Source: Platycnemis pennipes
Taxonomy: Eukaryota > Arthropoda > Insecta > Odonata > Platycnemididae
DNA length: 64,000 nucleotides
Direction of reading: 5' to 3'
Assembly: GCA_933228895.1 (NCBI GenBank)
Contig: OW121847.1
Location: 126,770,350 to 126,834,349, forward strand
The notes under the pieces were generated by a model. That model was not told the origin of the DNA. It ran no database searches and worked only from the letters and a program-made list of their open reading frames with translations. This document shows, piece by piece, positions 10,611-22,489 of this stretch (within the stretch, counting starts at the first letter, position 1; each line of letters opens with the position of its first letter). Made by a program: the position numbers and the translations under genes.

Positions 10611-13600
10611 TTATTATTATTAGTATTTTACCGGTGAAGGTAGGTTTAAATGGACGTATAATTCTTCCCACCCCCTAAATTTCACACGATGTCCCTCTTC
10701 AGCCCCTCATACCTCATGCCACCCATCATTCCATCAAAGCTACCCGTTCCTCTCCTCCCTCTTCTCCGCTTACCCAACGCCCTTCCCTCAATCACCTCCT
10801 TCAAACACCATCCCCTTTTATTACCTTTTCCATCCACACCTTCTGTCTTCTCCTAATTTCATCTATCAAATTTCTTTCCTCTCCTGCCAATTATAGCACT
10901 TCATCGTTCGTCTTCCTTTCGACCCACTTTACTTTCTCCATCCTTCTCTACACCCACATCTCAAAAGTCCTAACAATAAGTCTATTTTCATCTTCTTTTC
11001 GCAAAGTCCACGTTTCCGCCCCATATAGTGTAACGCTCCATTTTAAACTTTTCACCAGTCTTTTCTTCACTTCCCTACTCAACGCCCCTGTCATTAGTTC
11101 TCGCCTACGAGTAAAAACTACTTTTGCCGATGCAATTCTCCTTCTCACTTCAATGCTGCTATACCTTTTTCTTCCAACACACTACTTAGATAGCTAAATT
11201 GCTCTACTTCTGACCTCCAACTTTTATCGTTATACTGGCCCTTTTTGTTCTTGAAAACCGCGTTACTTTCGTTTTCTTCTGGTTTATCTTCATCCCGTAC
11301 CTTTCTTGCTGACCCTGCAACGCATCCAGCATTGTTTGCAAGCCACGGGCTGACTAGCTGACTAGCGCTTGGTCATCCGCAAACCTCGCTGATTTTATCA
11401 ATTTCCCCTCGACCTTTACTCCAGCCTACAGCTCATCCCAAGCCTCTCTCACCATTTCCTCCGAGTGTATGTTAAAAAGTACCGGCGATAACGGACAGCC
11501 CTGCCTTACTCCCCTCCCTATTGTTGCCAATCCTATTCTCCATCGGCTACTCTCACTTGCGCCTTCTGCGCCATGTATGAATTCCGAATCAGTCTCCTGT
11601 TTCTCCAGTCTACTCATATCTTCCGCAATATTTCCATTAACTTGTCCCACCTTACTCTGTCGAACGCCTTTTCGAACTCAACATAGCACACGAATCCATC
11701 CTGATTGTATTCTAGATTCCTTTCCACTACTATTCTCATCACTGCAGTCGCATCCCGAGTGGCTTCCCCTTCCGAAATCCAAACTGATCCTCGCCTAGGA
11801 ATTCGTTTGCTCTCTTTTCCATTCTCCTATTGAGGATTCTAAGCACTACCTTTGCCGCATGAGGAATCAAACTTATCGTTCTATAGTCTTCTCATTCTTC
11901 TGTCACCCTCTTTTTCGGTGTAGGTATCAGCACGGTTTTTACAATCCTCTGGCCAAGCCCCCTCCTTGTATATTCTTCGAACAAGTTCATAAAATCTGTC
12001 CCTTCCCCCTCTTCCTAGGTTTTTCAGAAGCTCAGCTGGGATGTTATCTACCCCCACCGCTTTACCTGCCTTCATTTCTCGCAGTGCCTTCTCTATCTCA
12101 CTATCCAGTTTTCCGGGGCCCACGTCATTCTCATCTACGTCCGTTTCCTCTTCTTTGTCCAAGTTCCTAGGCCTATTTTCGCTATCATACAGTTCCTCAA
12201 CATATTTTCCAACGACGCCGGATCTCCTCTGGTTCCATTGCTACATTTCCCCTTCTGTCTTTGATGCACGGGACCGTTTTCCATTTCTTGATTCCCGATA
12301 ACATTCTCACCTTTGAGTACAGACTGCCTATTTCTCCTTCTCTCTGAAGTCTCTCCATCCTCGCATTGCCGACTCTACCACTTTTCTCTTGCTCTCTTTG
12401 TTTCTCTCCTAAGCCTGTTGTTAATCTCCTTATAACGCTTTTTTCCTAGCTCGGTATTTACATGTTTCCATTTCCTTCTTTCTTCGATCCTTTCCATCAT
12501 TTCCGCTGTTACCCATGGTTTCTTGATCCTCCTAGCGTCTACTGTTCCTATTGTTTTCTCAGCTGCTTATTTTATGCCGGTGTTTACCATTTCCCACCCT
12601 TCATCTATTGTTCCTCTTCCCTCTTGCATCTATCCACAATCTCCTGATATTCCCTCCTCTTCCCTCCAATCAGTGCTCCTACATCCCACTTTTTTATTTT
12701 CCTTCCTACTTTCATGCTTTTTAGTCTCATCTCACATTTCATCACCACCAAGTTATAGTCGGAGTCGGCATCTGCACCTGGGAAACTATGCGAGTTCTTT
12801 ACGCTGTTCCTGAGTCTTTGCCTAATCATGATGTTGTCTAGTTGGTACCTTTCAGTATCCCCCGGCATTTTCCATGTGTACCTACGCCTAGGGTGGTGTT
12901 TAAATCACTTGTTTGTAATCACTAAATTATTCCTCCTACAGAACTCCACTGCTTTCTCGCCCTGGTCATTCCTTACACCCAGACCATACTCCCCTACTTC
13001 AGTTCCATCCCTCCCTTCCCCTACTACAGCGCTCAAATCTCCCATAACTATTAGGTTCTTCTTGCCCTTTACTTTCCCGATTAATTCTTCCAACTGGTCA
13101 TATACTTCGTCTACTTCTTCTTCTCTATGTCCCTCTGTTGGCATTTATACCTGTACTACGACTGCATTTGCCGGCTTTTCTTTGATTTCGATAGCTAGTA
13201 TTCTATCGCTTACATGTTCCAAGTTCATTACCCTTTTTCCTAATGTTGCATTCAATGCAACTGCTACTCCCTGCTGGCTCTCTTCCCCTCCACTGTATAT
13301 AACCCTGTAATTTTCACTCCAATTGTCCCCCTGGTGTCTCCATCTTACTTCGCTTCAGCCCATCAAATCGATCTCTCCCCTCTCCATTTCACGCTTAATG
13401 TTTTGTAGTTTTCCTGCCCTTAACATCGTCCTAACGTTCCATGTCCCGATCCTTAGCATTGTTGCTCTCTTCTCTGGTTTCTTCTTCACTACTGCTGCTG
13501 CCGTCTTTCTTTTTGAGCTAGTATTTCGTGAGATGACGACCGCAGAGTTCTTGCTTACCCTGCTGCCGGGCACGACAACCGTCCCACTAATTTGGTCCCG

Positions 13601-13956
13601 GGCCACGTAGTTGCCAGGATTCAATTCTCTATTGTTCAAGTCCATTGTGTTCTTGGGAGAGTTTAATTGAGGTGGTTTCCCGTTGCCTGCCTCAATAGTG
13701 TTTTTAACGTGACACCACCACTTGATAGGCCGCCCCACTGGGGTCAGACGCCCTCTTACAGCCGCCTCACAGAGGAACGGACGCTGGGAGTACGGTACGT
13801 GGACTACCTTTCGTCAGGCTCCTACCCTTCGACCTATCTGGCATGGGTGACCCTACCAGGAGCAATATTAATTGCTCCCGCCAGTGCAGCTCTAGGGGTC
13901 ACGGGAACACGGAAGCCCCAATCCCACCACGACAAGGCGTAGTCCATGGGGAAGGG
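10611..13956 (-). mobile_element. Full-length RTE-type LINE retrotransposon
   Basis: The element spans 3346 bp between perfect 13-bp direct repeats, so it is a full-length insertion made by target-primed reverse transcription. On the minus strand the order is: a GC-richer 5' leader of roughly 220 bp, an endonuclease domain, a reverse transcriptase domain, a stop near 10682-10684, about 70 bp of 3' untranslated sequence, and a short (TAA)n tail at 10611-10622. One ORF, about 3.3 kb, a short 3' UTR and a simple-repeat tail are what is known of the RTE clade, whose endonuclease part is often annotated as craniofacial development protein 2-like. The coding frame is broken (next entry), so it cannot move by itself. 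Confidence 0.92.
10682..13738 (-). pseudogene. RTE endonuclease-reverse transcriptase ORF, broken
   Basis: The N-terminal endonuclease part (APE-type) starts with the signature RIGTWNVRTMLRAGKL near 13420 and continues through KNLIVMGDLSAVVG near 13050 (the GD(F/L)N region, here with N replaced by S). From 13738 to 12605 it stays in a single frame, broken only by in-frame stops at 13355-13357, 13145-13147 and 12905-12907. The reverse transcriptase part is then split among frames: AGKAVGVDNIPAELLK near 12050, RGVRQGCPLSPVLFN near 11480, the catalytic FADD box at 11372-11383, and a C-terminal block SVTLYGAETWTLRKEDENRL near 10990-11040. At least three frameshifts separate these blocks. The catalytic Asp pair is preserved, but the protein is not. 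The exact 5' start of the ORF is unclear. The first open codon I use is GTG at 13738. Confidence 0.9.
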
Positions 13957-13969
13957 AGATTCAGAGTTA
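13957..13969. repeat. Target-site duplication of the RTE LINE (right)
   Basis: AGATTCAGAGTTA, matching 10598-10610 at all 13 bases. It marks the 5' end of the minus-strand element. Confidence 0.9.
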
Positions 13970-16900
13970 GGCGGAGAGAAATAACTTGATATTTAATTCT
14001 TTAGCCAGTAAGTATGGCATTTTTTTGCTGAGAACGTCCGTAGTTGTGAAATTTAGAAGAAACTAGAATAGTGTTAGTAATACTGTGAAAAAGAGTTGAA
14101 TAAACTACAACATTTTCAAATCTCTTGAAACTGAATAACCATGCATGGAACAGTGCAAGTGCATGGCAGGTGCATTAACCTTTACGGTAGTGTTTAGTGT
14201 TACGCTCACGATCAGTTGATTCAGTGTAGGAAGTCAAAAGAAGGGAAAAACAATTCTTGACGAAAAGGAAACCTAAGGTTATCGTACTCGGCACCTTTAC
14301 CTTAATGTCATTTTGCTGTTCCTGCTTTGCTCAGCGGTAGGATCCTCAATGAGGTACTCTGTTTTTATTCATTCAAAATGGAAATTTCACGTTCAAATAG
14401 TTTCTTTGGTGAAAATGGTGGATAAGTATACTGTTTTCCATCTTACTCAACATAGTCTGGACAAAATGTTCTAATATGCATCCATCCAACACTCCAGCAG
14501 TGGCACCCAATCATTTAAATACAATAAGTTGCATAGCTAACAAATGGCGACGGTTAATTTGGAAGCAAGTGTCTTTCTCAATGAATATTTCAATGATGGT
14601 TGGATAGGTATTTCAAACCAAATTATGTCATTTTTCCTCGAGCTACATTGGTTTAATTCATCTTTCTAATCCTGGGTTTGTCAATCTTTTGATATTTGCT
14701 CATTACAATGATTAAAAAATATTCCAGGGCCATGTTTACGAGTTAGGAAAATTTAAAAAGAAGTAATAACAAACTAATTAGGCGCTATACAATTTGTAGA
14801 CCAGCATGTGGCTCGTGAGTCGTAGTTTGTAGACGCCTCTTCTAGTCGTATAGCTCAGGTAGCTGCAAACTTTGCGAAGTGTGAAATTCATGATTTTTTC
14901 TTAGTCTACGGAAAAACTTGAGCAAAAACTGCTGTCAATTCCAATGTTATATTGACCAGCACTTATATGAACTAGTTTGCGAGATCGGACTTGCAATGTT
15001 AGGAGCGTAATATTATACAATTTACAATCTTTTTGGGGACTTTTACTCCAATATTTCCAAGGGTTTTGAGGAATTAAGGATTGAGTTTGCAACGTATTTA
15101 CATTTAAATGAAATTTCGTTGCATCTTAAAAATGTGGCTGTAACTTAATCTGCACCTTGAGAGCGTTTAAAAATGTAATCACGCTCGTAACCAGAGTGCA
15201 CTCTTTGTGATGAATATTTTTCTTGGTGTAATGACAAGAATGTAATATATACTCAAACATTTGCATTGATTTTCGTACTTAAATAAATGCTTTAAAAATA
15301 GAAAGTGCATGCATAGTGTGTTTTAATATAGCAACCATTCTTCTTGTGAATAGCGTTAGGCATTGTCTTTATTTGATATAATGCCCTATATAGAAGTTAT
15401 TATTCCTAGAAAGCGTAGAATGACTTGGTGATAATTGCATTTTGAAGATTGAATGCAGACTAAACAGAAAGATCTTGTCCATCCGATATGAAATGCAGGA
15501 CATCATTTAGCATGGAACATGAATAGCGGCGGGCGGTATAATTAAGCCTCCAGGCATAAGTTCGTAGAATTTCCTGCCCAGGTGAGCACAAAAGAAAGAG
15601 ATCGTAACACATTTTAAAACGACTCTGAATTGAAAAATTAAGAGAATACATCTACTGGCATTAGACGTTTTATGGTTTCGAAACGGATATGTTTGGATAT
15701 CTTTATCCGCTTACATGAGTTGTCAGCTCGAGAGCGCTATAAAACCACCGGAAGGGGAGTGGAATTATGGGAAGGGACTCACGAAAAGACGGAGGTGAGT
15801 GGAAGATGTGTCGCCAAGATAATTGTGTGTGTGGAGAAGGGGAGGAAGTGGGGCTGGACAGGTTAGGGGAGGGGGAAGGCTACATCCCTCCTCTCCCGAC
15901 TCCGTGGGCGAGAGGAAAGGGGACGAAACGGGAGTTGGGGGGTGGTAGTGACTGTGGAGTAAGGGGTGCCGCTGCGGGCTAGGGTTGTGGGGAGAGAGAG
16001 AAAGCCACTTTGAGAGGATAGATCTTACAAGGAGACAGTAAGATTTGAGAGTAACGATGATGCCGAGCTGGTAAAAGGAGCGCAAAAATAAAACTGTTCT
16101 AGGGGAATGGAAAATATAAATTCAATGCGAGTTAAAATAATATTAAACTTAAACTGTGAAAATATATCTCAACGTCTATCTCCCCGCAACTCAATGACTC
16201 AGCGGAAAGGTGTATTAGCCCCATTTGGCGAAGCAATGTCACTGTAGGAGAGTAATGCCCTCTCGCCATGTATGTAATGTCTCTCCATGTGTGTAATACG
16301 GTGTTTAATTACTTAATTTTATCTCTGAAATGTATTCCCCATTCGAAGTATCGGTATGTCAAGCGGAATATATTATGTCAGTAGCTTAGCTTCTCTGGAG
16401 TATTCGAATGCAACTTCAAGGACCGAGGGAATAGGAACAAAAGTCCAAGAGGGTGTAATGCCGCGTCCAATCACTTTTCCTTCGCTATCCTCCGTGATGT
16501 GAAAGGAAGGGAACCAGAAAAGAGAGGGATTTTAATGGTGTGAAGGTGAAGGTTGAATTCGACAGAGAGATCGTAGGTTATTGTGAGCGTGATGGGGAGA
16601 TAGCGAGTCATTGGGAATGGAATTAGCATGAAGGAAGTGGATAGAGGACAAGCAGATCTGGAAGGTAACGGGAATGCACGACACTATGAGGTGGTGCGCG
16701 CGTCGTAATAAGCGCATGAAAGAGGAGATAGTTGGGAGAGGTTGAGAAAGAGAGAAATGAGGCTTGATGGCATGGCTAGGGAGGCCTCGGGAAGAATAAA
16801 TACATAACGTTCGAATCTGTCGATTGTGCATTCATGGAATAATTTTTTAAATAAAGTAACTAGATATCGCACACCTATCCGAACACTGTAGACATTATTA

Positions 16901-19722
16901 GTGGTGAAATTCAGCTTTTACCAACAGCCTTTACGTTTTGATGGCCCCCGTTATAGTTAGAAATTGAGTTGGATAGGTAGCACACGATTTTAAGTACTGC
17001 CACTCATCAATAAAACAGCGTTAATTACATGTTTGATATAACCGGTATAAATGTCTACTGAAGATCAACCCAAGCAAAGGAAAGACATTGACTTTATCTC
17101 TGATAGTATTGTAGAGTTATTACCACTCGTATAGCTTATACCAAGGTATATGCACTTGTACGTAAAAATTAACTCATGCATATTCATGTTTTAGCATACT
17201 ACGGAGTGTATTGAAAAATGTCTCGTGTGTTGCGCCAAGTTACATTTATGCGTTTAATTCATGAAAGAAGATTCAATTATCAATTTTAATGAAGTTTCCG
17301 GCGTAATTGTGTCTACCGTATTTATTCTTTTATTATCTCCACATTTTATTACAGGCCATGTAAGTCACAGGTGACCATTTTCCCGCAAACTTTGGAAACA
17401 TAGAAGGTTCAAAAAACTTCATTCTTGAAATTCATTTAACTAGCTTACTTGTAGCAGTAAAAGCAGACCTTAGGGATCGGGTCCATACCCCATATCATTG
17501 TATTTTCAACCACCTATCTGTCCAGATAAACTTTTTGCTTTGATTAAGATTGCTATCGGAAAACTATATTTCCTTGGAAAGATCCTGGCAGGAATGAATA
17601 TTGCGAATAGCTTTGATAGAGTATATCCAGTCTCCGCGATAACTATTTAAAAAAATATCCAAAAAACTTGGATACCCGGTGCCTTTATCACGGAATTTTT
17701 TTCTTATCATATTCATAGAAAAAGGATATATCATTCATATATTCGTAGAACAAGAATATCTCTCAGAAAAATTTGGCTCTAGAAGTAGAAACGCGATGAA
17801 TACCTAACGAATGAAAAATCACATTGCTTCAGATCATGCCCATAAAAAATTTGAGTCATGATGGGTTTCGCAAGTAGCTCACTGGTGGAATATGCATGCG
17901 TCTATTTGAGCAATAATAATGAATTTGAAATTCATATTTTTTCGCTGCGAGTGCTAATTTTTAATTATGAGAATTTTTATCTATACTAGCTTCCCATCGG
18001 TTCATTTCTTCCGCTCGCAGATCTTTTATCCAAGTGACTGATATTAATTATGAAGCATTCTAAATGTTAGCAACATTTTGAAATTAATTTTTATTTGCGA
18101 TCTCTCGTGGCTTCAAAATATAAAAACATATTAACATATCTGTGAAACCATTATGATTTTAGGATGTGGTATTAATTAGAATAGCAATTTAGCAATGCTG
18201 ACTATTAGCAATGGTGACTATGCGTACCAGTGATAATTACAATTTTCAGTTGAATTGAAGGCTTAATTATGTGGCTGATATATTACATTCACAGGATTTG
18301 TGTTGGTCACTCAACTGAACTTAGTGCGAGTATCAGGATCCTATGACATTAAACGTCTTTTTATCTGGAACGTCATAATATCCGTCTTAAACACAACACC
18401 GGCATTTGTTTATGGCATCTCTTCTTAACATATTATACATTAAGTTGAGGCCATACGATTGCATTCGGAATGGAAAGAGGTTGCGTGGCTTAACTTCAAA
18501 TATGCATAAGATTAACTATATTATCTTCTTTCAATAAGCTCTTAGCATATTAATGCTTGTCTGCGGATGGAAAATTCGCATTAGTAAATATGTGCTTGGA
18601 TTTTAAGAATTCAAAGAAAGATTCATAACAATGAGTCATGAATTTCCTAATCATTTCAACTCAACTGCGGAGGGAAATAGGGTCAGAGTTATTCATTTTA
18701 TATGCTCCATTTTAATACATTCTTAAGAGCTTTTCATGAAAAATGGTATTCCGTGCATATTAACCACCGCACTATCCCCGCGATTTCGTATTCATAAAGT
18801 GCGCTGTTTGATTTTCAAAAAGTGCTTGATTATATAATGCTGGGGAATTATCAGATCGCGCGTCAGTCACAGAGAAAAAAAAACTTGGTCTCTTTCTGAA
18901 GTTTCCACGCGGCTGGGTCGTAAAACACACTTTGATGAAAGCGAGGGAGTTGTAGTGGGGGAGGGGAATGAATAGGAAGAAGGTGGGAGTGGGGAAGAAA
19001 AGGGGAGAGGAGGGGCTGGTGGTGGAGGTGAAACTGGCGCAGTAACGGGGGTAGCGTGACGATGCTAAAATAAGATTCAAGAACTTCAGCTGTGAATGAC
19101 GAAAATAAAAGTTACTCGCAAATTGAATCGTACTTGTGCACGTAGTTGTTCCTCTTCATTTTTGTTGTTAGTGTTAGCGTAAAGGCAAAAAAACGGATTA
19201 AATTCGGCTTTTAAGGACGATTTTACGATTAAAATTATGGTCTTTAATCTGGGGACCTGAAATTTATTTAGATTTCTTCTGCTATATTTCCTCTATTGTA
19301 TGCGAGTAAAAAAGAACGGATTGCACAGTCACTTGCATGATCTCCCTTGTTCTCTTTTGCAGTTGAACTACAGTTTCTTTCTCTCCCATTTCACCCTTGG
19401 TTTCACGTCATCATTGAATCTTAAGTTACCGCACGAACCCTATATTCTATACGAACACTATATTCGGTATAGAAACCCCTTTTCTCTTTACTCTTAAATA
19501 TTTTTATGCGAAGGAAGGTTGGCTAAGATTCGCTTTAGCGTTAGTCGTATCAAAGCTTTGGATGAGCTTTGACTTATTCTATGCAGAATGCGTATCAAAT
19601 ATTCAATTATTAGCCAATTTCCTGTACTATATATTTCAAGGAATCGTTCCAAACTGTCTTCATTTAATTTACAATCAAACAATCATACCCCTCAATCAAC
19701 CATCCCCCTCCAACTAATCATA
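13970..19722. other. Non-coding stretch with two purine/pyrimidine-rich patches
   Basis: No gene recognised. A purine-rich, GGGGAGG-type patch lies at about 15750-16010, with ORFs on both strands that share the bias. A similar short patch lies at 18940-19060. The rest is AT-rich with only short ORFs. I see no repeat termini or tRNA-like boxes. Confidence 0.45.
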
Positions 19723-20028
19723 TACCGTAAATCAGGGTTACTTGGACCCTGAGGGGTTACTTGAACCCAAATTGATAAAGTGATTGATGTATTTCCTGAT
19801 GCTGCTTTATTGTAATATTCGACATGGTTCTTAGGTCATCCATTAGGTACAAGCACTGTGCAGTCCCTGGTACACCCATAATAGTTCCACGATTTGCCAC
19901 TAGGGTATATTGGAGGTTATTATAATGCTATGACACGCGTTCCAATATTTTCGCTCTAAAACGTCTGTCTCCAACAAATATACAAAAAATAGGTAAAAAG
20001 TGGGTCTAAGTAACCCAGGCTTACGGTA
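19723..20028. mobile_element. MITE with 27-bp inverted ends and TA duplication
   Basis: The two ends, 19723-19749 and 20002-20028, are inverted copies that agree at 23 of 27 positions (TACCGTAA, four variable bases, GGGTTACTT, GACCC). The outermost TA at each end can be read as a TA target duplication, as for Tc1/mariner-type elements. No longer flanking duplication is visible. The left end contains a second copy of GGGTTACTTGRACCC about 18 bases further in. Internal sequence is about 250 bp and non-coding, so movement would need a transposase from elsewhere. The superfamily is not certain. Confidence 0.8.
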
Positions 20029-20097
20029 ACTCGTTTTTTCCGATAATTATGCACACAATACTATATCAAAAACTAAAGTTATGCGCGGTCTCCTACG

Positions 20098-20502
20098 GTG
20101 GGCCACTATGCGAAAAAAACCCAAGGCCTGGTTGTAACAGCTGCTGGAAAATGCTTGGGCTTCTTGAGTGGTATCATGCAGATAAGTTGGAGTTTCTGCA
20201 GAATGACTGCAGTATTCACTGCCATTCACTCGAGGAAGTCCAGTCGATCTGATTTGGACGCTTTATTGAAACTGGTAAACATAGTCCAAAAGCGCGACAA
20301 ACTTGCTGAAGCTAAATGGTTTATGAACTCCCTACAGTTTGAGTTATACAGTATTTTGTCGGATAATCCTCAGTTAACCGAAAGGATTCAAATTGTGTTA
20401 AGTGCGTACTTAAATATGGGTACTCTACCGGTATGGGATTTCACTTTGTGGGAAGTTACATTAAATTCCTGTTCAAGATATTTGTGCATTACAGGCAAGT
20501 AG
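20098..20502 (+). CDS. Unassigned ORF, 134 codons, possible exon or gene relic
   Basis: An open frame beginning with GTG at 20098 and ending with TAG. I do not recognise it. The second half (from about residue 52, KLVNIVQKRDKLAEAKWFMN) has a mixed, amphipathic, protein-like composition, unlike the low-complexity ORFs around it, and one could fold it as helices. The first half is less convincing. It starts 70 bp right of the MITE and is followed 24 bp later by a second ORF in the same direction. It may be a decayed exon, part of an old transposon, a retrocopy or chance. No ribosome or promoter context can be judged. Confidence 0.25.
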   Translation: MGHYAKKTQGLVVTAAGKCLGFLSGIMQISWSFCRMTAVFTAIHSRKSSRSDLDALLKLVNIVQKRDKLAEAKWFMNSLQFELYSILSDNPQLTERIQIVLSAYLNMGTLPVWDFTLWEVTLNSCSRYLCITGK

Positions 20503-20526
20503 TATTCCTTTTCTTGGTAGAAGTGA

Positions 20527-20772
20527 ATGTTCCGTTTTATCTACTTTTCGATGAATGTAAGTAGGCTTTCTCTTTCTGTTAAGATGAATCTCGCAGCAAA
20601 AGGAGTGAGCTCCGAGTACTTAGAGTTGGATTACACGAATAATTTGTTCACAAACATCTTGTACAAGATATTGTACGTGCATGTGATACCCTACACTGCA
20701 CCCAATATCCTTGTCTATATTCCTCTTCTACAAAACTTATCGTTCAATTTGATAGCTTTTTTCAAACTCTGA
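20527..20772 (+). CDS. Unassigned ORF, 81 codons, next to the previous one
   Basis: An ATG-started frame in the same direction as the ORF ending at 20502 and in the same reading frame, separated from it by three in-frame stops. The middle (near LAAKGVSSEYLELDYTNN, residues 22-39) is protein-like. The C-terminal half is hydrophobic and rich in Ile, Leu, Tyr and Asn, as AT-rich chance ORFs often are. There are donor-like (GTAAGT near 20558) and acceptor-like (pyrimidine run then AAG near 20583) sites between the two ORFs, but they would give introns under 30 bp, too short to be credible. I do not recognise the product. Confidence 0.18.
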   Translation: MFRFIYFSMNVSRLSLSVKMNLAAKGVSSEYLELDYTNNLFTNILYKILYVHVIPYTAPNILVYIPLLQNLSFNLIAFFKL

Positions 20773-22140
20773 GTTAGGTCTCAATTTATTAAGTCTGAGG
20801 AAATTAATCGAGTTATTCATATTTTTTATTTTATCGATTTTGACACTACCTGAGCTTACAGACTATCATTTTCAGTGAAAAACCATTTTCTTTCCTATCT
20901 GTGTATGTTGTCATGGTTGCAGATCAATTTTCCATCTCCGTGTCCTTGCCATTCTGGTTATAATGGCTTGCTTTGAAAGTTTGAAATGAAACTGTTCCCA
21001 GTTTTCACGTTGCAGCTGAAAGACACTCTGCCCGTCTGTCAAATTATCCAGCTTCTAGGAACTCTTTACCTGTGGGTGCGACCTAAAGCCATTGAAAGTG
21101 TCCGCTGAAGTGACATGGGCCGGATACTTTTACAGGTAGGTTTAGGCTTCAAAAGATTCAGACTAGGTATGGGAAGGAGCACATGCAAGGCAACACTTAC
21201 GTAAACCTACGATTTTTATGGAATTTCATCATACACATTTAGCGCTGGATGCGCTTAAAAGACAGAACTTAGTAACGCATATCAAATGCTTTAAAAGTCT
21301 TTTCGTTCGCTCCACTTTTGTACTTCTCTGGTAAGAGGGAAGGGCCTACCGTATAATGATGACCTTATCAGGCTTTCCTCGGATAATCCCGTAATTTCAC
21401 TGAGTATGGAGTGATTATCTAAAAACATGAAATAAACTTGGCTGTTACCGTGGGTCATCGGAACGCTGATCTCCGCTTGCTCACGTGCCTCAAAGCGCTT
21501 ACCCGTGCTTGGTATCGACTGTTGACCTAGGTCGAGGGCTTATGAAAGGGTTGCGGTGGATGGAGTGAGGAGGAACGGAGGGGGTGACTGAAGGCAGAGC
21601 AAACACAAAGCGGCTGGTGGTTGGGTGGTGGGAACGGCGAACTGAAAGGGGCCCAAGCTAACAATCCCGTCTTGTCTCTACTCGTCCTCTCTTCCCCAAA
21701 CCAGTGAGCAGCGATCGGTGAGGGCGAGGTGGGATGCATCGCTGGTAAATGAATGGCCAGCCTTTCTCCGTGAGTTCCGGCCACGGGGTACTTATGAAAG
21801 AGCAGATTTCCTCGAAAGGTGCAATGGGTCGTATTTTGTCTACTTTGTGACAACCCTTTTTTGAATTCCTGTCACTCCCCCGTCCGGGTGATTGCGCATC
21901 AAGAAAAGAATGCGGCAACACTGATATTGAAAACGAGGGAAGTGACCACAATAATGCGACCGAATATTTTCGTCTAATTTGTGTGCAAGTCAGTTAGTCA
22001 AAGATAATATCAGTGTTTACGGTGAAATGTCGAGTACTTAAAGAAAACAGGCTGTTTCTCTCTTAAAAATCTCATTAATCAAGCCAAAGGGCGTTTTTTC
22101 AGTGTTGTGTGCTCTCTTGTAGCAGTATAATATTTTACCG
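20773..22140. other. Non-coding, with a GC-rich patch at 21520-21920
   Basis: No gene recognised. The patch at 21520-21920 has higher GC and two minus-strand ORFs (97 and 108 codons) overlapping in different frames, neither with a domain. Confidence 0.4.
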
Positions 22141-22215
22141 GCCGTGGTAGCCAGGTCGGTATCATGCTGACCCAGAAGTTGCTGGTTCGAATTCCACATA
22201 GAGATGGGTGTTGTG
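22141..22215 (+). repeat. tRNA-like SINE head (family C)
   Basis: A polymerase III promoter pair in tRNA spacing: an A-box-like TAGCCAGGTCGGTA and a B box GGTTCGAATTC, 30 bases apart. It resembles the copy near 41.5 kb (CCAAGTCGGTAACGC with GGCTCGAATCC). It does not close a proper acceptor stem and runs into AT-rich sequence, so I call a SINE head and not a tRNA gene. Confidence 0.55.
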
Positions 22216-22412
22216 TTTGCTCTAATATTAAAATCTTAGGTACAATATAACCATAGCCTTGGAGCCCTTAACCCTAGAATACTACCACTGCTTATCTTTC
22301 TTCAACTTCTATATCTCATCCATTGGGAGGGAAAGGTTATTCATTGCCGCATTATTTTATGTTAGGTTGCTACATTTTCCCAGCAAATAAATTAAATGCC
22401 ATGCATATTTTA

Positions 22413-22476
22413 AGTCATAAAGAATAAATGCTCTGCTTTAAACATAAAGAATACCATTTATTCATAAAGAATAAAT
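22413..22476 (+). repeat. Short tandem repeat, CATAAAGAATAAATG unit
   Basis: Three copies of CATAAAGAATA, two of them extending to CATAAAGAATAAATG, about 28 bp apart. Confidence 0.6.
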
Positions 22477-22489
22477 GATTGGTGGTTAA

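Noticed and set aside
11469..13942. Several plus-strand ORFs of 90-160 codons
   Set aside because: They are antisense to the RTE element and mirror its coding bias.
20496..20583. Splice-site pairs between the two ORFs at 20.1-20.8 kb (GCAAGT, GTAAGT and two acceptor-like runs)
   Set aside because: They would define introns under 30 bp, too short for animal splicing.
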